The notes below the pieces were generated by a model. That model did not search any database, was not told the DNA's origin, and saw nothing but the letters and a program-made list of their open reading frames with translations. A stretch of 64,000 nucleotides of DNA from NCBI RefSeq assembly GCF_963975345.1, contig NZ_CAXBGE010000008.1, forward strand, positions 62,001 through 126,000, read 5' to 3'. How positions within the stretch are numbered: the stretch's first letter is position 1; each line of letters begins with the position of its first letter. A program made the position numbers and the translations under genes. This document shows, one piece after another, positions 16,804-26,284 of this stretch. The stretch is from Maricaulis sp963975345 (GTDB lineage: Bacteria; Pseudomonadota; Alphaproteobacteria; Caulobacterales; Maricaulaceae).

Positions 16804-19110
16804 ATGGTCATGATAATTGAATGCGGACGCCGCTTCCAGCTGCTGCTGAGTGCCTGCCTGATCCTGGCCAGCGCTGGCACCGCAATGGCCCAGACCCCCG
16901 ATGCCACCGAACCGCCGGCCACCAATTATGCGGACGGGCTGATGACGCTGCCGCCGCCGGTCACCGAACCGGATCGCTGGACACGCTGCAACCCGGCACC
17001 AGCGCCGTGCAACCACCCCCGCATCGCGCTCGTCCTCTCAGGTGGCGGCGCGCTGGGCATTGCCCATATCGGCGCGATCCGAACCTTGGAGCGCGCTGGT
17101 GTGCAGCCCGATTTGATCGTTGGCACGTCGATGGGCGCCGTCGTCGGCGGGCTTTATGCCACGGGCTATTCCGCCGACCAGCTGGAAGCCGCCGTGCTCG
17201 GGCTCGACTGGCAACGCATTTTCAGCGGCGATGCCCCGCGCCGCTCGCAATCCTATCGCCGTCGGCGCGAAGAGGAGCGTTTCCCGGCCGAATTGCGCTT
17301 CAGCGTTGATCGTGAGGGCCTGCGCCTGCCGCGCGCCTTCATCAACGATCAGACCCTCAATCTCGCCCTGCGCAATCTGGTGCTAAATCCAGGTCGCGGT
17401 TCGTTTGACGACATGCCAATCCCATTCCGCGCCATCGCAACGGATATTGTCACCGGCGAGCCGGTCAGCCTGAAGGATGGTGATCTGGCCATGGCGATGC
17501 GGGCCTCGATGGCGGTGCCCGGCGTGCTGCCGCCCGGCGAAATCGACGGCCACCTGCTGGTCGATGGCGGCTTGAGCAAGAATATTCCCGTCGACACTGC
17601 CCAGGAAATGGGTGCCGACATCATCATTGTCGTCGCCGTTCAGGGCCGGCTGCAGACAGCGGAAGAATTGCGCACCGGCGTCGATCTGATGGCCCAGTCA
17701 ATGACGCTTCTGGTGCGTTCCAACGAGACGGCGCAGCTGGCCTTGCTGGGGCCGCAGGATATTTTGATCCAGATCGACCAAGGCACGCTGACAACGGGAG
17801 ATTTCTCGCGCGGCGCCGAGCTGATTGCGGCCGGCACCCTTGCCGCTGACGCCGCTTTTGATCGCCTGGAGAGGTTAGCGACCAACCACACCCATCTGGT
17901 GTCCCCCCCCCTACCCCGGATCGATGAAATCCTGGTCGAGAACACGTCGAGACTGAGCGATTCTGTCTTGCTGGAACATGTCCACCAGGCCACCGGCGAA
18001 ACCCTCAATGTAGAGGGGCTGGCCGAAGATCTCGCCGAAATATACGGGCTGGGCGCCTTCGAACGCGTTTCCTATGAATTGCGTCAGCGGGGGACGAATA
18101 CCGCCCTGGTGATCGACGCAACCGCACGGCCCGGCGGCGTCGCCAATCTGCGGGCTGGATTGGCGCTGGAAAATGATTTCGACGGCAATGGCGAATATAT
18201 AATTTCGCTGGAATACCGGTCATTGCCGCTGGACCGTTTCGGCTCGGAGATCCGCATTGATGCCATGTTCGGCGACCGTTTTGGTTTGTCAGCAGAAATG
18301 TTCAAATTGTTCGACACATCGCAACACATCTTCCTGGCCCCGCGCATCAATTTTGAGGTCCGCAATGTGCCGCGCTATCGCGAGGATGGTTTTCGCACCG
18401 GAACCTACCGCGCCGACTTCGCCGAGCTTCAGCTCGATGCAGGCTGGCAATTCGATTTTCCGGCTGAAGTCCGGCTTGGCTATCAGCGCGGTAGCGGCGA
18501 AGCGCGGTTGCAGGATGGTTTTGCCAGTCCAGACACCCTTGAGATTAATATCGGCCAATTCAATCTCTCCGCCGGGTTGGACACGCTGGACAGTGCCTTC
18601 TTCCCGACCCAGGGCATACGCCTGTCATCGCGCTGGTCCGTGGCCCGCGAGTCGCTGGGTGCCAGCGCCGATTTCGAGACCCTGGAAGCCCATGCGATGC
18701 AGGTCTGGTCGCGCGGCTCCGATACGTTGATTGGACAGCTTGACGCCGCCTCCAGCCTGTCAGGCACCGTGCCGATCGAATCGCTATTCCGGATTGGCGG
18801 CCTGTTCAGCCTGTCAGGCTACAAGCAGGAGGAACTCGCCGGCGAGGCGTATGCGCTCGGACGGCTCGTCTACCGACGGCGGCTGAATCGGGCCAATGCC
18901 CAGGCCTTCGGCGTCCCGCTCTATGCCGGCGTCTCGCTTGAGGGCGGCAATGTCTGGGCTGACCCGGATCTAGCCAGCAGCTCCGACATCACCCTGGCCG
19001 GCAGTGTCTTTGTCTCGGCCGACACTTTGTTGGGCCCGGTCTATCTGGCCTATGGCCGATCGGACCGGGACCGGCAATCGCTCTACATCTTCCTCGGACG
19101 GCCGTTCTAA
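16804..19110 (+). CDS. patatin-like phospholipase fused to Omp85-type barrel (type Vd, PlpD-like)
   Basis: Two-module secreted protein of about 768 aa. Residues 10-30 are a signal peptide ending AMAQ. The patatin domain (about 72-290) has the oxyanion loop LSGGGALGIAH, nucleophile motif GTSMG (Ser109) and the catalytic Asp in LVDGGLSKN (Asp254), so the Ser-Asp dyad is intact. A single POTRA-like segment (about 370-440, VENTSRLSDSVLLEHV) leads to a 16-strand-type surface-antigen barrel ending in FLGRPF with terminal Phe. This is the architecture of Pseudomonas PlpD: a lipase exported by its own barrel. The start is uncertain among GTG 16798, ATG 16804 and ATG 16810. The frame is open upstream, but the signal peptide decides. 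Confidence 0.92.
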   Translation: MVMIIECGRRFQLLLSACLILASAGTAMAQTPDATEPPATNYADGLMTLPPPVTEPDRWTRCNPAPAPCNHPRIALVLSGGGALGIAHIGAIRTLERAGVQPDLIVGTSMGAVVGGLYATGYSADQLEAAVLGLDWQRIFSGDAPRRSQSYRRRREEERFPAELRFSVDREGLRLPRAFINDQTLNLALRNLVLNPGRGSFDDMPIPFRAIATDIVTGEPVSLKDGDLAMAMRASMAVPGVLPPGEIDGHLLVDGGLSKNIPVDTAQEMGADIIIVVAVQGRLQTAEELRTGVDLMAQSMTLLVRSNETAQLALLGPQDILIQIDQGTLTTGDFSRGAELIAAGTLAADAAFDRLERLATNHTHLVSPPLPRIDEILVENTSRLSDSVLLEHVHQATGETLNVEGLAEDLAEIYGLGAFERVSYELRQRGTNTALVIDATARPGGVANLRAGLALENDFDGNGEYIISLEYRSLPLDRFGSEIRIDAMFGDRFGLSAEMFKLFDTSQHIFLAPRINFEVRNVPRYREDGFRTGTYRADFAELQLDAGWQFDFPAEVRLGYQRGSGEARLQDGFASPDTLEINIGQFNLSAGLDTLDSAFFPTQGIRLSSRWSVARESLGASADFETLEAHAMQVWSRGSDTLIGQLDAASSLSGTVPIESLFRIGGLFSLSGYKQEELAGEAYALGRLVYRRRLNRANAQAFGVPLYAGVSLEGGNVWADPDLASSSDITLAGSVFVSADTLLGPVYLAYGRSDRDRQSLYIFLGRPF

Positions 19111-19137
19111 GGCGAGGCCAACCGCAACCGGATACAG

Positions 19138-19170
19138 GACCGGCCACCCCGAGAGGTGGCCGGTCTTGCG
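19138..19170. terminator. hairpin terminator between convergent genes
   Basis: An 11-bp perfect stem, gaccggccacc (19138-19148) with ggtggccggtc (19155-19165), 6-nt loop, placed between the convergent patatin and RNA-helicase genes. The T tract after it is short (TTGCGCTT), so it may act weakly or in both directions. Confidence 0.65.
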
Positions 19171-19197
19171 CTTGGAACAAGGTTCAAGCGATCCGGA

Positions 19198-21015
19198 TCA
19201 GGCCGGTCGGCTGCCGGGGCGACGCGGCTTGAATATCTTGCCTTCGCCGCCTTTCGAGGCTGTGCCCTTGGAACGGTCACCGCCCTTGAACTTCGACTTG
19301 CCACCATCCCTGGTCGGGCCGGACGGTTTGCTATGGGCGGCCGGACGGGCATTGCCGCGCGTCTCACCATCGCGGGCCGGGTAAGCAGGCTTGGCTGGGC
19401 GTGTCTCGCGACGCTTGAAATTGTCGCCATCCCGGGCCGCGCCGGCAGGCTTGCCGCGCTGGGCCGGACGGCCCTCACTGCGGGTCTCACCATCGCGTCC
19501 GCCATGAGCAGGCTTGGTAGGACGAGTGTCGCGGCGCTTGAATTCATCGCCATCGCGGGCGCCTGCGGCCGGTTTGCCACGCGAACCCGGACGCGCATCA
19601 CTGCGCGCTGCTCCATCACGACCGGCATAACCAGACTTGCCGGTTCCGGGTTTGTCTGAACCAGACTTGGTGTAACCGGGCTTGGCTGGCCGTGCGTCGC
19701 GGCGCTTGAAATCATCGCCATCGCGCGCCGCGCCGGCCGGTTTGCCGCGTGGTGCCGGACGTGATTGGGTCCGCTTGGCTGTGTCGCCATCCCGGGCCAC
19801 GCTCTGGACTTGGAAAGCCCGCTTGACCGGTTTGACGCGCGGCTTGCTCACGATCGCCGCGTCGGCCTCATCGCCCTCGAGCTCGACAACATGGCCAGCG
19901 CCGCGTTTGGGGATATCAGTGCCGATCAGGTGTTCGATCTCGCGCAGATAATGCTTCTCCGAGCTGTCAACGAGCGAGATCGCGACACCGCTCTTGCCGG
20001 CCCGCGCCGTGCGGCCGATGCGGTGGACATAGGCTTCCGGCACGTTGGGCAGCTCGTAATTGACGACGTGGGAGATGTCATCGACATCGATACCACGCGC
20101 CGCAACATCAGTGGCCACGAGAATTTTGATCTTGCCGCGGCGGAAGCCTTCCAGCGCCCGCGTACGGTCGCCTTGCGTCTTGTCGCCATGGATCGCCTTG
20201 GCGTTCAGCCCGTATTTGATCAGATGTTCATGCACCCGATCAGCGCCGCGCTTGGTGCGGGTGAAGACGATGCCGCGCGTCATATCCTGCGCCGCGAGGA
20301 TGTCGAGCAGGAGCGAGCGTTTCGACTCGCGATTACACAGGATCACCCGTTGATCGATCAACTCGATCGGCTGGGCCTGACCGGCGACCGAAATGTGCTT
20401 CGGATCTTTGAGCAAATCCTTGATCAGGGCGCGGATCTGCTTGGGCATGGTCGCCGAGGTCAGCACGGTCTGGCGGTTGAAATTGAGCTTTGCCGAAATC
20501 TCGCGGACGGCGGGCAGAAAGCCGAGATCGAGCATCTGATCGGCTTCGTCGAGCACCAGGGTTTTGGTTTGATTGAGCTTGATCGCGCCGGATTCCATGT
20601 GGTCGACCAGCCGGCCTGGCGTCGCGACAACGATATCGACGCCGCGCGACAAAGCGCGGATCTGCGGGAAGGGTTTCGAACCGCCAACCACGAGGGCGAC
20701 CGAGAAGCGCACATGACGGCCATAGGTTCGGATCGCCTGTTCGATCTGCGCCGCCAGTTCACGCGTTGGCGTCAAGATCAGGGCTCGGCAGCATTTCGGC
20801 TCAACAGGCCCGCCCGCAGCGGCCAAGCCATTGAGGATGGGCAGCAGGAAGGCGGCGGTCTTGCCGGTCCCGGTCTGGGCAACACCAACGAGATCGCGGC
20901 CCGCCAGCATTTCGGGAATGAATTCGGCCTGGATCGGGGTTGGGCTTTCATAGCCCTCCGAGCTGAGGGCGCGAAGAATGGGCTCGGACAGGCCGAGGTC
21001 GGTAAATTTGGTCAA
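19198..21015 (-). CDS. DEAD-box RNA helicase, RhlE type, with repetitive basic tail
   Basis: ATP-dependent RNA helicase of 605 aa. All helicase motifs are visible: Q motif PTPIQAEFIP, motif I AQTGTGKT, Ia PTRELA, Ib TPGRL, II DEAD, III SAT, IV-VI ending HRIGRTARAG. Residues about 395-605 form a basic low-complexity tail with imperfect repeats around RGKPAGAARDGDxFKRR and RPAKPxYxxRDGE, likely RNA-binding. The frame opens with TTG at 21015 (MTKFTDLGLSEPIL); the nearest ATG upstream is out of frame, so TTG is the best start, without a convincing SD. A second, related helicase lies at the right edge. Confidence 0.93.
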   Translation of the reverse strand: MTKFTDLGLSEPILRALSSEGYESPTPIQAEFIPEMLAGRDLVGVAQTGTGKTAAFLLPILNGLAAAGGPVEPKCCRALILTPTRELAAQIEQAIRTYGRHVRFSVALVVGGSKPFPQIRALSRGVDIVVATPGRLVDHMESGAIKLNQTKTLVLDEADQMLDLGFLPAVREISAKLNFNRQTVLTSATMPKQIRALIKDLLKDPKHISVAGQAQPIELIDQRVILCNRESKRSLLLDILAAQDMTRGIVFTRTKRGADRVHEHLIKYGLNAKAIHGDKTQGDRTRALEGFRRGKIKILVATDVAARGIDVDDISHVVNYELPNVPEAYVHRIGRTARAGKSGVAISLVDSSEKHYLREIEHLIGTDIPKRGAGHVVELEGDEADAAIVSKPRVKPVKRAFQVQSVARDGDTAKRTQSRPAPRGKPAGAARDGDDFKRRDARPAKPGYTKSGSDKPGTGKSGYAGRDGAARSDARPGSRGKPAAGARDGDEFKRRDTRPTKPAHGGRDGETRSEGRPAQRGKPAGAARDGDNFKRRETRPAKPAYPARDGETRGNARPAAHSKPSGPTRDGGKSKFKGGDRSKGTASKGGEGKIFKPRRPGSRPA

Positions 21016-21378
21016 GGGGGCACGCTTTCATAATAGGCATCCGCCGCGCGGGCCAAGGGCCCGCCGCGTACGACGCCGTGTTTGCATCGAGGAAGCTTGC
21101 GTAGAACAGCCGCCATGTCGGTGTGCCGCAAGCGGCACGTCTGGTTTGGCTGGGATCGATACGCAGTTAATCTCGCCAACGCACACCGTCGATGAGATCG
21201 ACATCATCTACGCACGGTGTGTTGAGCGCCCTCTCCCACGGATAGGGCGCCACAGCAAGTCATTTCGCAATTGCAGCAGACGCGGTCACGGCCTTCCCTA
21301 GCGTCCGGATTGGCGGATCCAGCATTGCCTTGCCCAATTTATCCATTAACCTTCTGCCGGAAACCTCGGGGGGAACCA
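21016..21378. other. intergenic region upstream of helicase and lipoprotein genes
   Basis: About 360 bp without a supportable gene. It contains a GC-rich hairpin gcgggcc/ggcccgc (21048-21054 with 21058-21064) close to the helicase start and a nested dyad cacaccgt...acggtgtg (21182-21189 with 21214-21221) whose interior also folds (gatga/tcatc). These could be 5'-UTR structure for the helicase on the minus strand; function not shown. Confidence 0.5.
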
Positions 21379-22323
21379 ATGCCTGTCACGTCCACACGCC
21401 GCAATTTAACCATCGCCCTGACGTTTTTGCTGGCCGGGTGCGCCACCACCGTCCCGGTGTCGGTCGTCGTCCCGGCGCGCTTTCCAGACGCGCCGCTGCT
21501 GCGCACGGTCTATGTCGGCGACCTCCAGGGGCACGGCGGGATCGCCGTGCGCGACGCCCTCGAAACCCGTCTCAGCCGGCACACACTCGATGGCCGCCTC
21601 TTCTTCACCACCGTTCGTGACCAAAGGCGGGCCGATGGCCTCTATGGCGGTCGCATGATCGATGCCCGCAGCAATGAGGAATATTACGAGACCACGCAAT
21701 CTGTCTGCGTGCGATCCGGCGATGACTTGTGTGCCTCCCGTGTCAATCGCCAAGTCACCTGTACACGCTACTCGATCGACCTCGCTGCCCAGGTCGAACT
21801 GATCGATGCCCGCAGCGGCCACATCGTCTACTCCCGCGATCATCGCAATCGCGCCCAGGACAGCTGGTGCCCGGGCCAGGAAAGAGGCCGCACCTACGAC
21901 CAGCTGGAATATGAAGCGGCCCAGGGCATTGCCGGCGCGGTCCTGCTCGACGTGGCGCCGCACAATCAGCAATTCACAGCCTCGTTCTTCACCAATTCCG
22001 ATACGGTCAGCGAGGCCAGCCGGCCCACCTTCGAACAGGCTACCGATCTGGCCCAGAACGATGCCGCTTACGATGCTTGCCAGCAATGGTCAGCGCTGGA
22101 GCCCGCAGAGCCCAACAGCGCCGGCCTCCTCCTCAATCTGGGGATTTGCTCGGAACTGGTGGGCGATACGAATGCGGCGGAAAACTATTATTACCGGGTG
22201 ATGGAACTCGACCCGTCGCTAAACAACCGCGCTCAGCAGGGCATCCGCCGCGCACGCATCGCCGCGGCCGGCGTCGACCAGCTCGCCGATATCGCCGATG
22301 CCGAACGCGATAGCTGGGATTGA
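21379..22323 (+). CDS. hypothetical lipoprotein with C-terminal TPR-like segment
   Basis: Predicted lipoprotein of 314 aa. The ATG at 21379 follows a strong GGGGGGAA site and starts MPVTSTRRNLTIALTFLLAGC, lipobox LAGC. Residues about 45-220 are beta-rich with a Cys-containing stretch (SVCVRSGDDLCASRV). The segment from about 245 (AYDACQQWSALEPAEPNSAG, LLNLGICSELVGDTNAAENY) resembles two TPR units. The middle part resembles outer-membrane-associated proteins that report on the amount of cell-surface components, but I cannot assign a family. It stands alone, divergent from the helicase. Confidence 0.75.
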   Translation: MPVTSTRRNLTIALTFLLAGCATTVPVSVVVPARFPDAPLLRTVYVGDLQGHGGIAVRDALETRLSRHTLDGRLFFTTVRDQRRADGLYGGRMIDARSNEEYYETTQSVCVRSGDDLCASRVNRQVTCTRYSIDLAAQVELIDARSGHIVYSRDHRNRAQDSWCPGQERGRTYDQLEYEAAQGIAGAVLLDVAPHNQQFTASFFTNSDTVSEASRPTFEQATDLAQNDAAYDACQQWSALEPAEPNSAGLLLNLGICSELVGDTNAAENYYYRVMELDPSLNNRAQQGIRRARIAAAGVDQLADIADAERDSWD

Positions 22324-22392
22324 CCGCGTCGGCCGTCGGCGGCTCACAGGGCGAAATGGGGATCAAAGGCGCGCGCGCACCCGCCTCACCGG

Positions 22393-22740
22393 TCAGAACG
22401 ACTGAACGCCCGTGTTCGGCACTTTCTCGCCCGCGTCACTCTCGGCAAAGGCATCGATCATCGACATGAAGGTGCTGCCCGTCGGGTAGCCTTCGGGCAA
22501 GGCATTGTCCGGATAACTTGTTCCGCCCTTTGTTTGAGCAACGCTCCGCGGCACGAGGACCCAGGCTTGCTGGTTCGGGTCCATGACCCGCACCTGGTCC
22601 TCAGCCGACTGGTTAGTGGCGGCCTGGATATCGGCCTCAAGCTGCCTCCCGGAACCGGGCTGCGCCGAGGCCGCCTGCGTCAGGACTGCGAGGGAAACGG
22701 CCGCAATCAACGACACCGGGACAACTCCAAAACCACGCAT
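22393..22740 (-). CDS. small secreted hypothetical protein
   Basis: A 115-residue exported protein. The ATG at 22740, with AGAAGAG about 8 nt upstream, starts MRGFGVVPVSLIAAVSLAVL, a signal peptide ending in ASAQ. A start at 22767 (MRNQRRVVV) would give a longer basic n-region and is possible. The mature part (about 85 aa) is polar, without Cys, and not recognised (QAWVLVPRSVAQTKGGTSYP, ALPEGYPTGSTFMSMIDAF). The frame remains open across the adjacent tRNA-Asp, which excludes the longest version. Confidence 0.65.
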   Translation of the reverse strand: MRGFGVVPVSLIAAVSLAVLTQAASAQPGSGRQLEADIQAATNQSAEDQVRVMDPNQQAWVLVPRSVAQTKGGTSYPDNALPEGYPTGSTFMSMIDAFAESDAGEKVPNTGVQSF

Positions 22741-22903
22741 CACAACCACTCTTCTTTGATTCCTCATGACTTTTCGTTCTTGGCGTGCTCGCTTCAGTCG
22801 ATCAACCCGCCCGCCGCGCCGCAACGCGAAACGGCCGCCCCATGGGGCGGCCGTCTTCGTATCCAGGACCATTTTCACGCTCGAAATCCTCGAGAACAGA
22901 AAA

Positions 22904-22980
<77 letters not shown>

Positions 22981-23080
22981 TTGGTGTTCCCGCCTCGGCG
23001 AGAGGCGTTTGTCTAAGGTTTCGCTGTCGCCCGGTCAAGCGCCTTTGGGCAGGCTGCACAGCGCGAACGCAGCACCTGCT

Positions 23081-24364
23081 TCAAGTGCCCGTGAAATGCC
23101 GCTCGGCCCAGCGCCGTGTCACAGCAAGAGTGGTGTTTGTCAGCGTTTCCAAGTCACTGGCGCCGATCACGAAGGGCGGCATCAGATAAATGATATTGTT
23201 AAACGGACGCACCCAGATTCCGGCCTCGACAAAGCCCGCCTTCAGCGAATCAAGCTCCGGCAGACCGACCATCTCGATCACCCCGATGGCACCTTGCCAG
23301 CGCACATCGACGACGCCGGGGATCGTGCGCGCTGGCGGGAGAAGCCGGGCGAAGGCGCGCTCGATCGCCGCGACTTGCTGCAGTCGCGGCTCGCGCTCGA
23401 ACAGGTCGAGCGAGGCATTGGCCGCGGCGCAGGCGGCCGGATTGCCCATATAGGTGGGGCCGTGCATCAGCGCGGCCGAGGCGTCATCGCTCCAGAAGGC
23501 GTTGAAAATACGGCTTGAAGCGATGGCCGCCGCCAGCGGCAGCGTTCCCCCGGTCAGGGCCTTCGAGACCGTCATGATATCGGGCGTCACGCCGGCTTTT
23601 TCCGCCGCGAACATTGTACCGAGACGGCCAAAACCGGTCATGATCTCGTCGAAGATCAGGGGCAGGCCGCGCGCATCACAGGCGGTACGCATCGCCTGCA
23701 GCGTTTCGGCTGAATGAAACTTCATCCCCCCCGCGCCCTGCACCAGCGGCTCGGTCATGACGCCGGCGATCTCACCAGCATGGGCGTCAAGCAAGGCCTC
23801 AAAGCGCGTCGTCGAGGCGGCGTCAACTGGCAGGTCGGCGATAATCTGTTGCGGCAGCGAGCCGGCGAAGAGTGAATGCATGCCCTCATCGGGGTCACAG
23901 ACCGACATGGTCGCGATAGTGTCGCCATGATAGCCGCCGCGAAAAGCGACGAACCGGGTGCGGCCGGTAACGCCCTGGTTGATCCAGTACTGGATCGCCA
24001 TCTTCATCGCGATCTCGACCGAGACCGAGCCGGATTCGCAAAAGAAGACGTGATTGAGATCGCCCGGCGCCAGCGCCGCCAACCGGGCCGCCAGACGCTC
24101 CGCCGGATCATGCGTCAGCCCGCCGAGCATGACGTGCGGCACAAGATCGAGCTGGGCCTTCACCGCCTCGATAATATGAGGATGGCGATAGCCATGACAC
24201 ACCGTCCACCAGGACGAGATGCCATCGATCAGCTCGCGGCCGTCGGCGAGGCGCAGACGCACGCCTTCTGCGGAGATGACGGGCAGAGCCGCTGGCGTCA
24301 TTTTCATCTGTGTATAGGGTCGCCAGAGATGTTGGCTGGCGGTGTCGGGGAGCGATGTTTTCAT
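23081..24364 (-). CDS. bioA: adenosylmethionine-8-amino-7-oxononanoate aminotransferase
   Basis: Biotin pathway PLP enzyme converting 7-keto-8-aminopelargonate to 7,8-diaminopelargonate with S-adenosylmethionine as amino donor. The 427-residue protein has LWRPYTQMKM, ISSWWTVCHGYRHPHI, FCESGSVSVEIAMKMA and the PLP-lysine segment VSKALTGGTLPLAA. The ATG at 24364 (MKTSLPDTASQHLWRPY) is the natural start; the longer frame would run into bioF. It is divergent from bioF with only 44 bp between the starts. Confidence 0.96.
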   Translation of the reverse strand: MKTSLPDTASQHLWRPYTQMKMTPAALPVISAEGVRLRLADGRELIDGISSWWTVCHGYRHPHIIEAVKAQLDLVPHVMLGGLTHDPAERLAARLAALAPGDLNHVFFCESGSVSVEIAMKMAIQYWINQGVTGRTRFVAFRGGYHGDTIATMSVCDPDEGMHSLFAGSLPQQIIADLPVDAASTTRFEALLDAHAGEIAGVMTEPLVQGAGGMKFHSAETLQAMRTACDARGLPLIFDEIMTGFGRLGTMFAAEKAGVTPDIMTVSKALTGGTLPLAAAIASSRIFNAFWSDDASAALMHGPTYMGNPAACAAANASLDLFEREPRLQQVAAIERAFARLLPPARTIPGVVDVRWQGAIGVIEMVGLPELDSLKAGFVEAGIWVRPFNNIIYLMPPFVIGASDLETLTNTTLAVTRRWAERHFTGT

Positions 24365-24408
24365 CCGTGGGGCTTTAGCAGGCCTGAATTCTGTGCGACA
24401 GGGCTGAG

Positions 24409-25602
24409 ATGACATCGCGCCACACCCTGCCCGCCTCCGCAACGCTCGACGCCTTCGCTGCTACCAAACTGGCCGGGCTCGAGCGCAGCCAGCTGCGCCG
24501 CCGCATCGTGGTGAGCGACGGGATCGATGCCGTGCGTGTTGAGCAAGATGGGCAGATGCTGCTCAATTTCTGCTCCAATGATTATCTCGGCCTGACCCGC
24601 CATCCCGACATGATCGCTGCCGCCCAAGCCGCGACAGCGCGCTATGGCACCGGCTCTGGCGCTTCGCGCTTGGTCACCGGCGGCCACCCGCTCCTGTTTG
24701 AACTGGAAGCGCGCCTGGCCCGCTTCAAGGGCAGCGAAGACTGCATTGTGTTCGGCTCCGGCTATCTGGCCAATCTGGCAATCGCGCCGGCTTTGCTAGG
24801 TTCCGGCGATCTGATCCTGATTGATGAACTCTCCCATGCCTGCCTGTTTGCCGGGGCCCAGCTCTCGCGCGCTCGGGTCGAGACATTCCGTCACAATGAT
24901 CTCACCGATCTCGAGGCCAAGCTGACCGGAATGCGCCCCGATTCCCGCCGAGCCATGATCATGACCGACGGTGTCTTCTCGATGGATGGTGATCTGGCGC
25001 CGCTGCCTGGCCTGCTGGCGCTGGCTGATCATCACAACGCTTGGACGCTGGTCGATGATGCCCACGGCGTCGGTGTTGTCGCCAAAGGGCGTGGCTCGGC
25101 CCATGCTTTCACCCCGCCCGCCCAAGCGCCGTTGCAGATGGGGACGCTATCCAAGGCGCTCGGCAGTTATGGCGGCTATCTGTGTGCCTCGCATGCCGTG
25201 TGCGAGCTGTTGCGCACCCGCGCCCGGCCGCTCGTCTTCACCACCGCGCCCGCGCCGGCGAGCATTGCCGCCGCCCTCAAGGCGCTCGACCTGATCGAAA
25301 GCGATACGGCATTGTGCGAACGTCCGACCCTGCTTGCGCGCCGCTTCTGCGCTGCCGCCGGCCTGCCCGAACCGGTCTCGCCGATCGTACCGGTCATTCT
25401 GGGCAGCGCCAGCGCGGCACTCGAGGCCTCGGCGCGGCTGAGGGCGGAAGGCTTTCTGGTCACGGCGATCCGGCCACCGACGGTGCCACGCGGCACGGCC
25501 CGCTTGCGGATAACCTTTTCAGCTGCCCATGAGGAAGCCGATATCGACCGGCTGGCCAGCCTCGTCGCGGCTTGGGCACCCAGCATTGAGGCGGCGGAAT
25601 AA
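24409..25602 (+). CDS. bioF: 8-amino-7-oxononanoate synthase
   Basis: PLP-dependent alpha-oxoamine synthase that condenses pimeloyl thioester with L-alanine in biotin synthesis. The 397-residue protein shows FCSNDYLGLTRHP, GTGSGASRLVTGGHPL, LVDDAHGVGV and the lysine motif GTLSKALGSYGGY. It forms an operon with bioD, overlapping by one base (TAATG), and is divergent from bioA. bioB and pimeloyl-supply genes are not in the window. Confidence 0.97.
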   Translation: MTSRHTLPASATLDAFAATKLAGLERSQLRRRIVVSDGIDAVRVEQDGQMLLNFCSNDYLGLTRHPDMIAAAQAATARYGTGSGASRLVTGGHPLLFELEARLARFKGSEDCIVFGSGYLANLAIAPALLGSGDLILIDELSHACLFAGAQLSRARVETFRHNDLTDLEAKLTGMRPDSRRAMIMTDGVFSMDGDLAPLPGLLALADHHNAWTLVDDAHGVGVVAKGRGSAHAFTPPAQAPLQMGTLSKALGSYGGYLCASHAVCELLRTRARPLVFTTAPAPASIAAALKALDLIESDTALCERPTLLARRFCAAAGLPEPVSPIVPVILGSASAALEASARLRAEGFLVTAIRPPTVPRGTARLRITFSAAHEEADIDRLASLVAAWAPSIEAAE

Positions 25603-26252
25603 TGCGGCGGCCCTTCTTCATCACCGGCACCGGCACCGATATCGGCAAGACACATGTGCTGTGTGCCCTGCTCGGCGCTCTGCGCGAGGCTGGTCGAACC
25701 GCCCGCGTCCTGAAACCGGTCGCCTCCGGCTTCGATCCCGATGCCGTCTCGGTGACCGACACGATCCGCCTGCTACGCGCCAATGGCCAGACCTTGAGCG
25801 CCGAGACCGTGCAGGCGATGACGCCCTGGCGTTTCAAGGCCGCGATCTCGCCGGACATGGCGGCACGCCTGGAAAACCGTGAACTGCGGCTGGCAAGCGT
25901 CGTCAAATGGTGTCTCGACCATCTCGACCCGGCGGACCCAACCTTGATCGAGGGCGCTGGCGGCGTGATGTCGCCGATCGCCGAGGACGGTCTCAATCTC
26001 GACCTGATCCGCGAGCTCGACGCCCGCCCCATCCTCATCGCGGGCAATTATCTCGGCACCATCTCACACACGCTGACGGCGCTACGCGCGCTGGATGGCC
26101 GGTGCACCGTTATCGTGAATGAAATGGCGCCCGGCCCGGTCAGCGCCGCCGAGACGGCGCAAGCGATTGCCCGCTACGCGCCACGGGCGGGTGTGCGGGT
26201 GTTCAACAATACCGATCCATCGGCCTTGCTCGATATCCTTGATCGTGACTGA
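25602..26252 (+). CDS. bioD: dethiobiotin synthetase
   Basis: ATP-dependent carboxylase that closes the ureido ring of dethiobiotin. The 216-residue protein has the P-loop ITGTGTDIGKTHV and the substrate-site segments KPVASGFDP and EGAGGVMSPI. It begins inside the bioF stop (TAATG), so the two are translationally coupled. Together with bioA across the short divergent region it supplies three of the four late biotin steps. Confidence 0.97.
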   Translation: MRRPFFITGTGTDIGKTHVLCALLGALREAGRTARVLKPVASGFDPDAVSVTDTIRLLRANGQTLSAETVQAMTPWRFKAAISPDMAARLENRELRLASVVKWCLDHLDPADPTLIEGAGGVMSPIAEDGLNLDLIRELDARPILIAGNYLGTISHTLTALRALDGRCTVIVNEMAPGPVSAAETAQAIARYAPRAGVRVFNNTDPSALLDILDRD

Positions 26253-26284
26253 AATTCAACCGGATTTTACGCAGATATCAGCGA

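Noticed and set aside
24365..24408. BioR-type operator between bioA and bioF
   Set aside because: The 44-bp divergent region contains no TTATCTATAA-like palindrome; no biotin regulator site could be supported.
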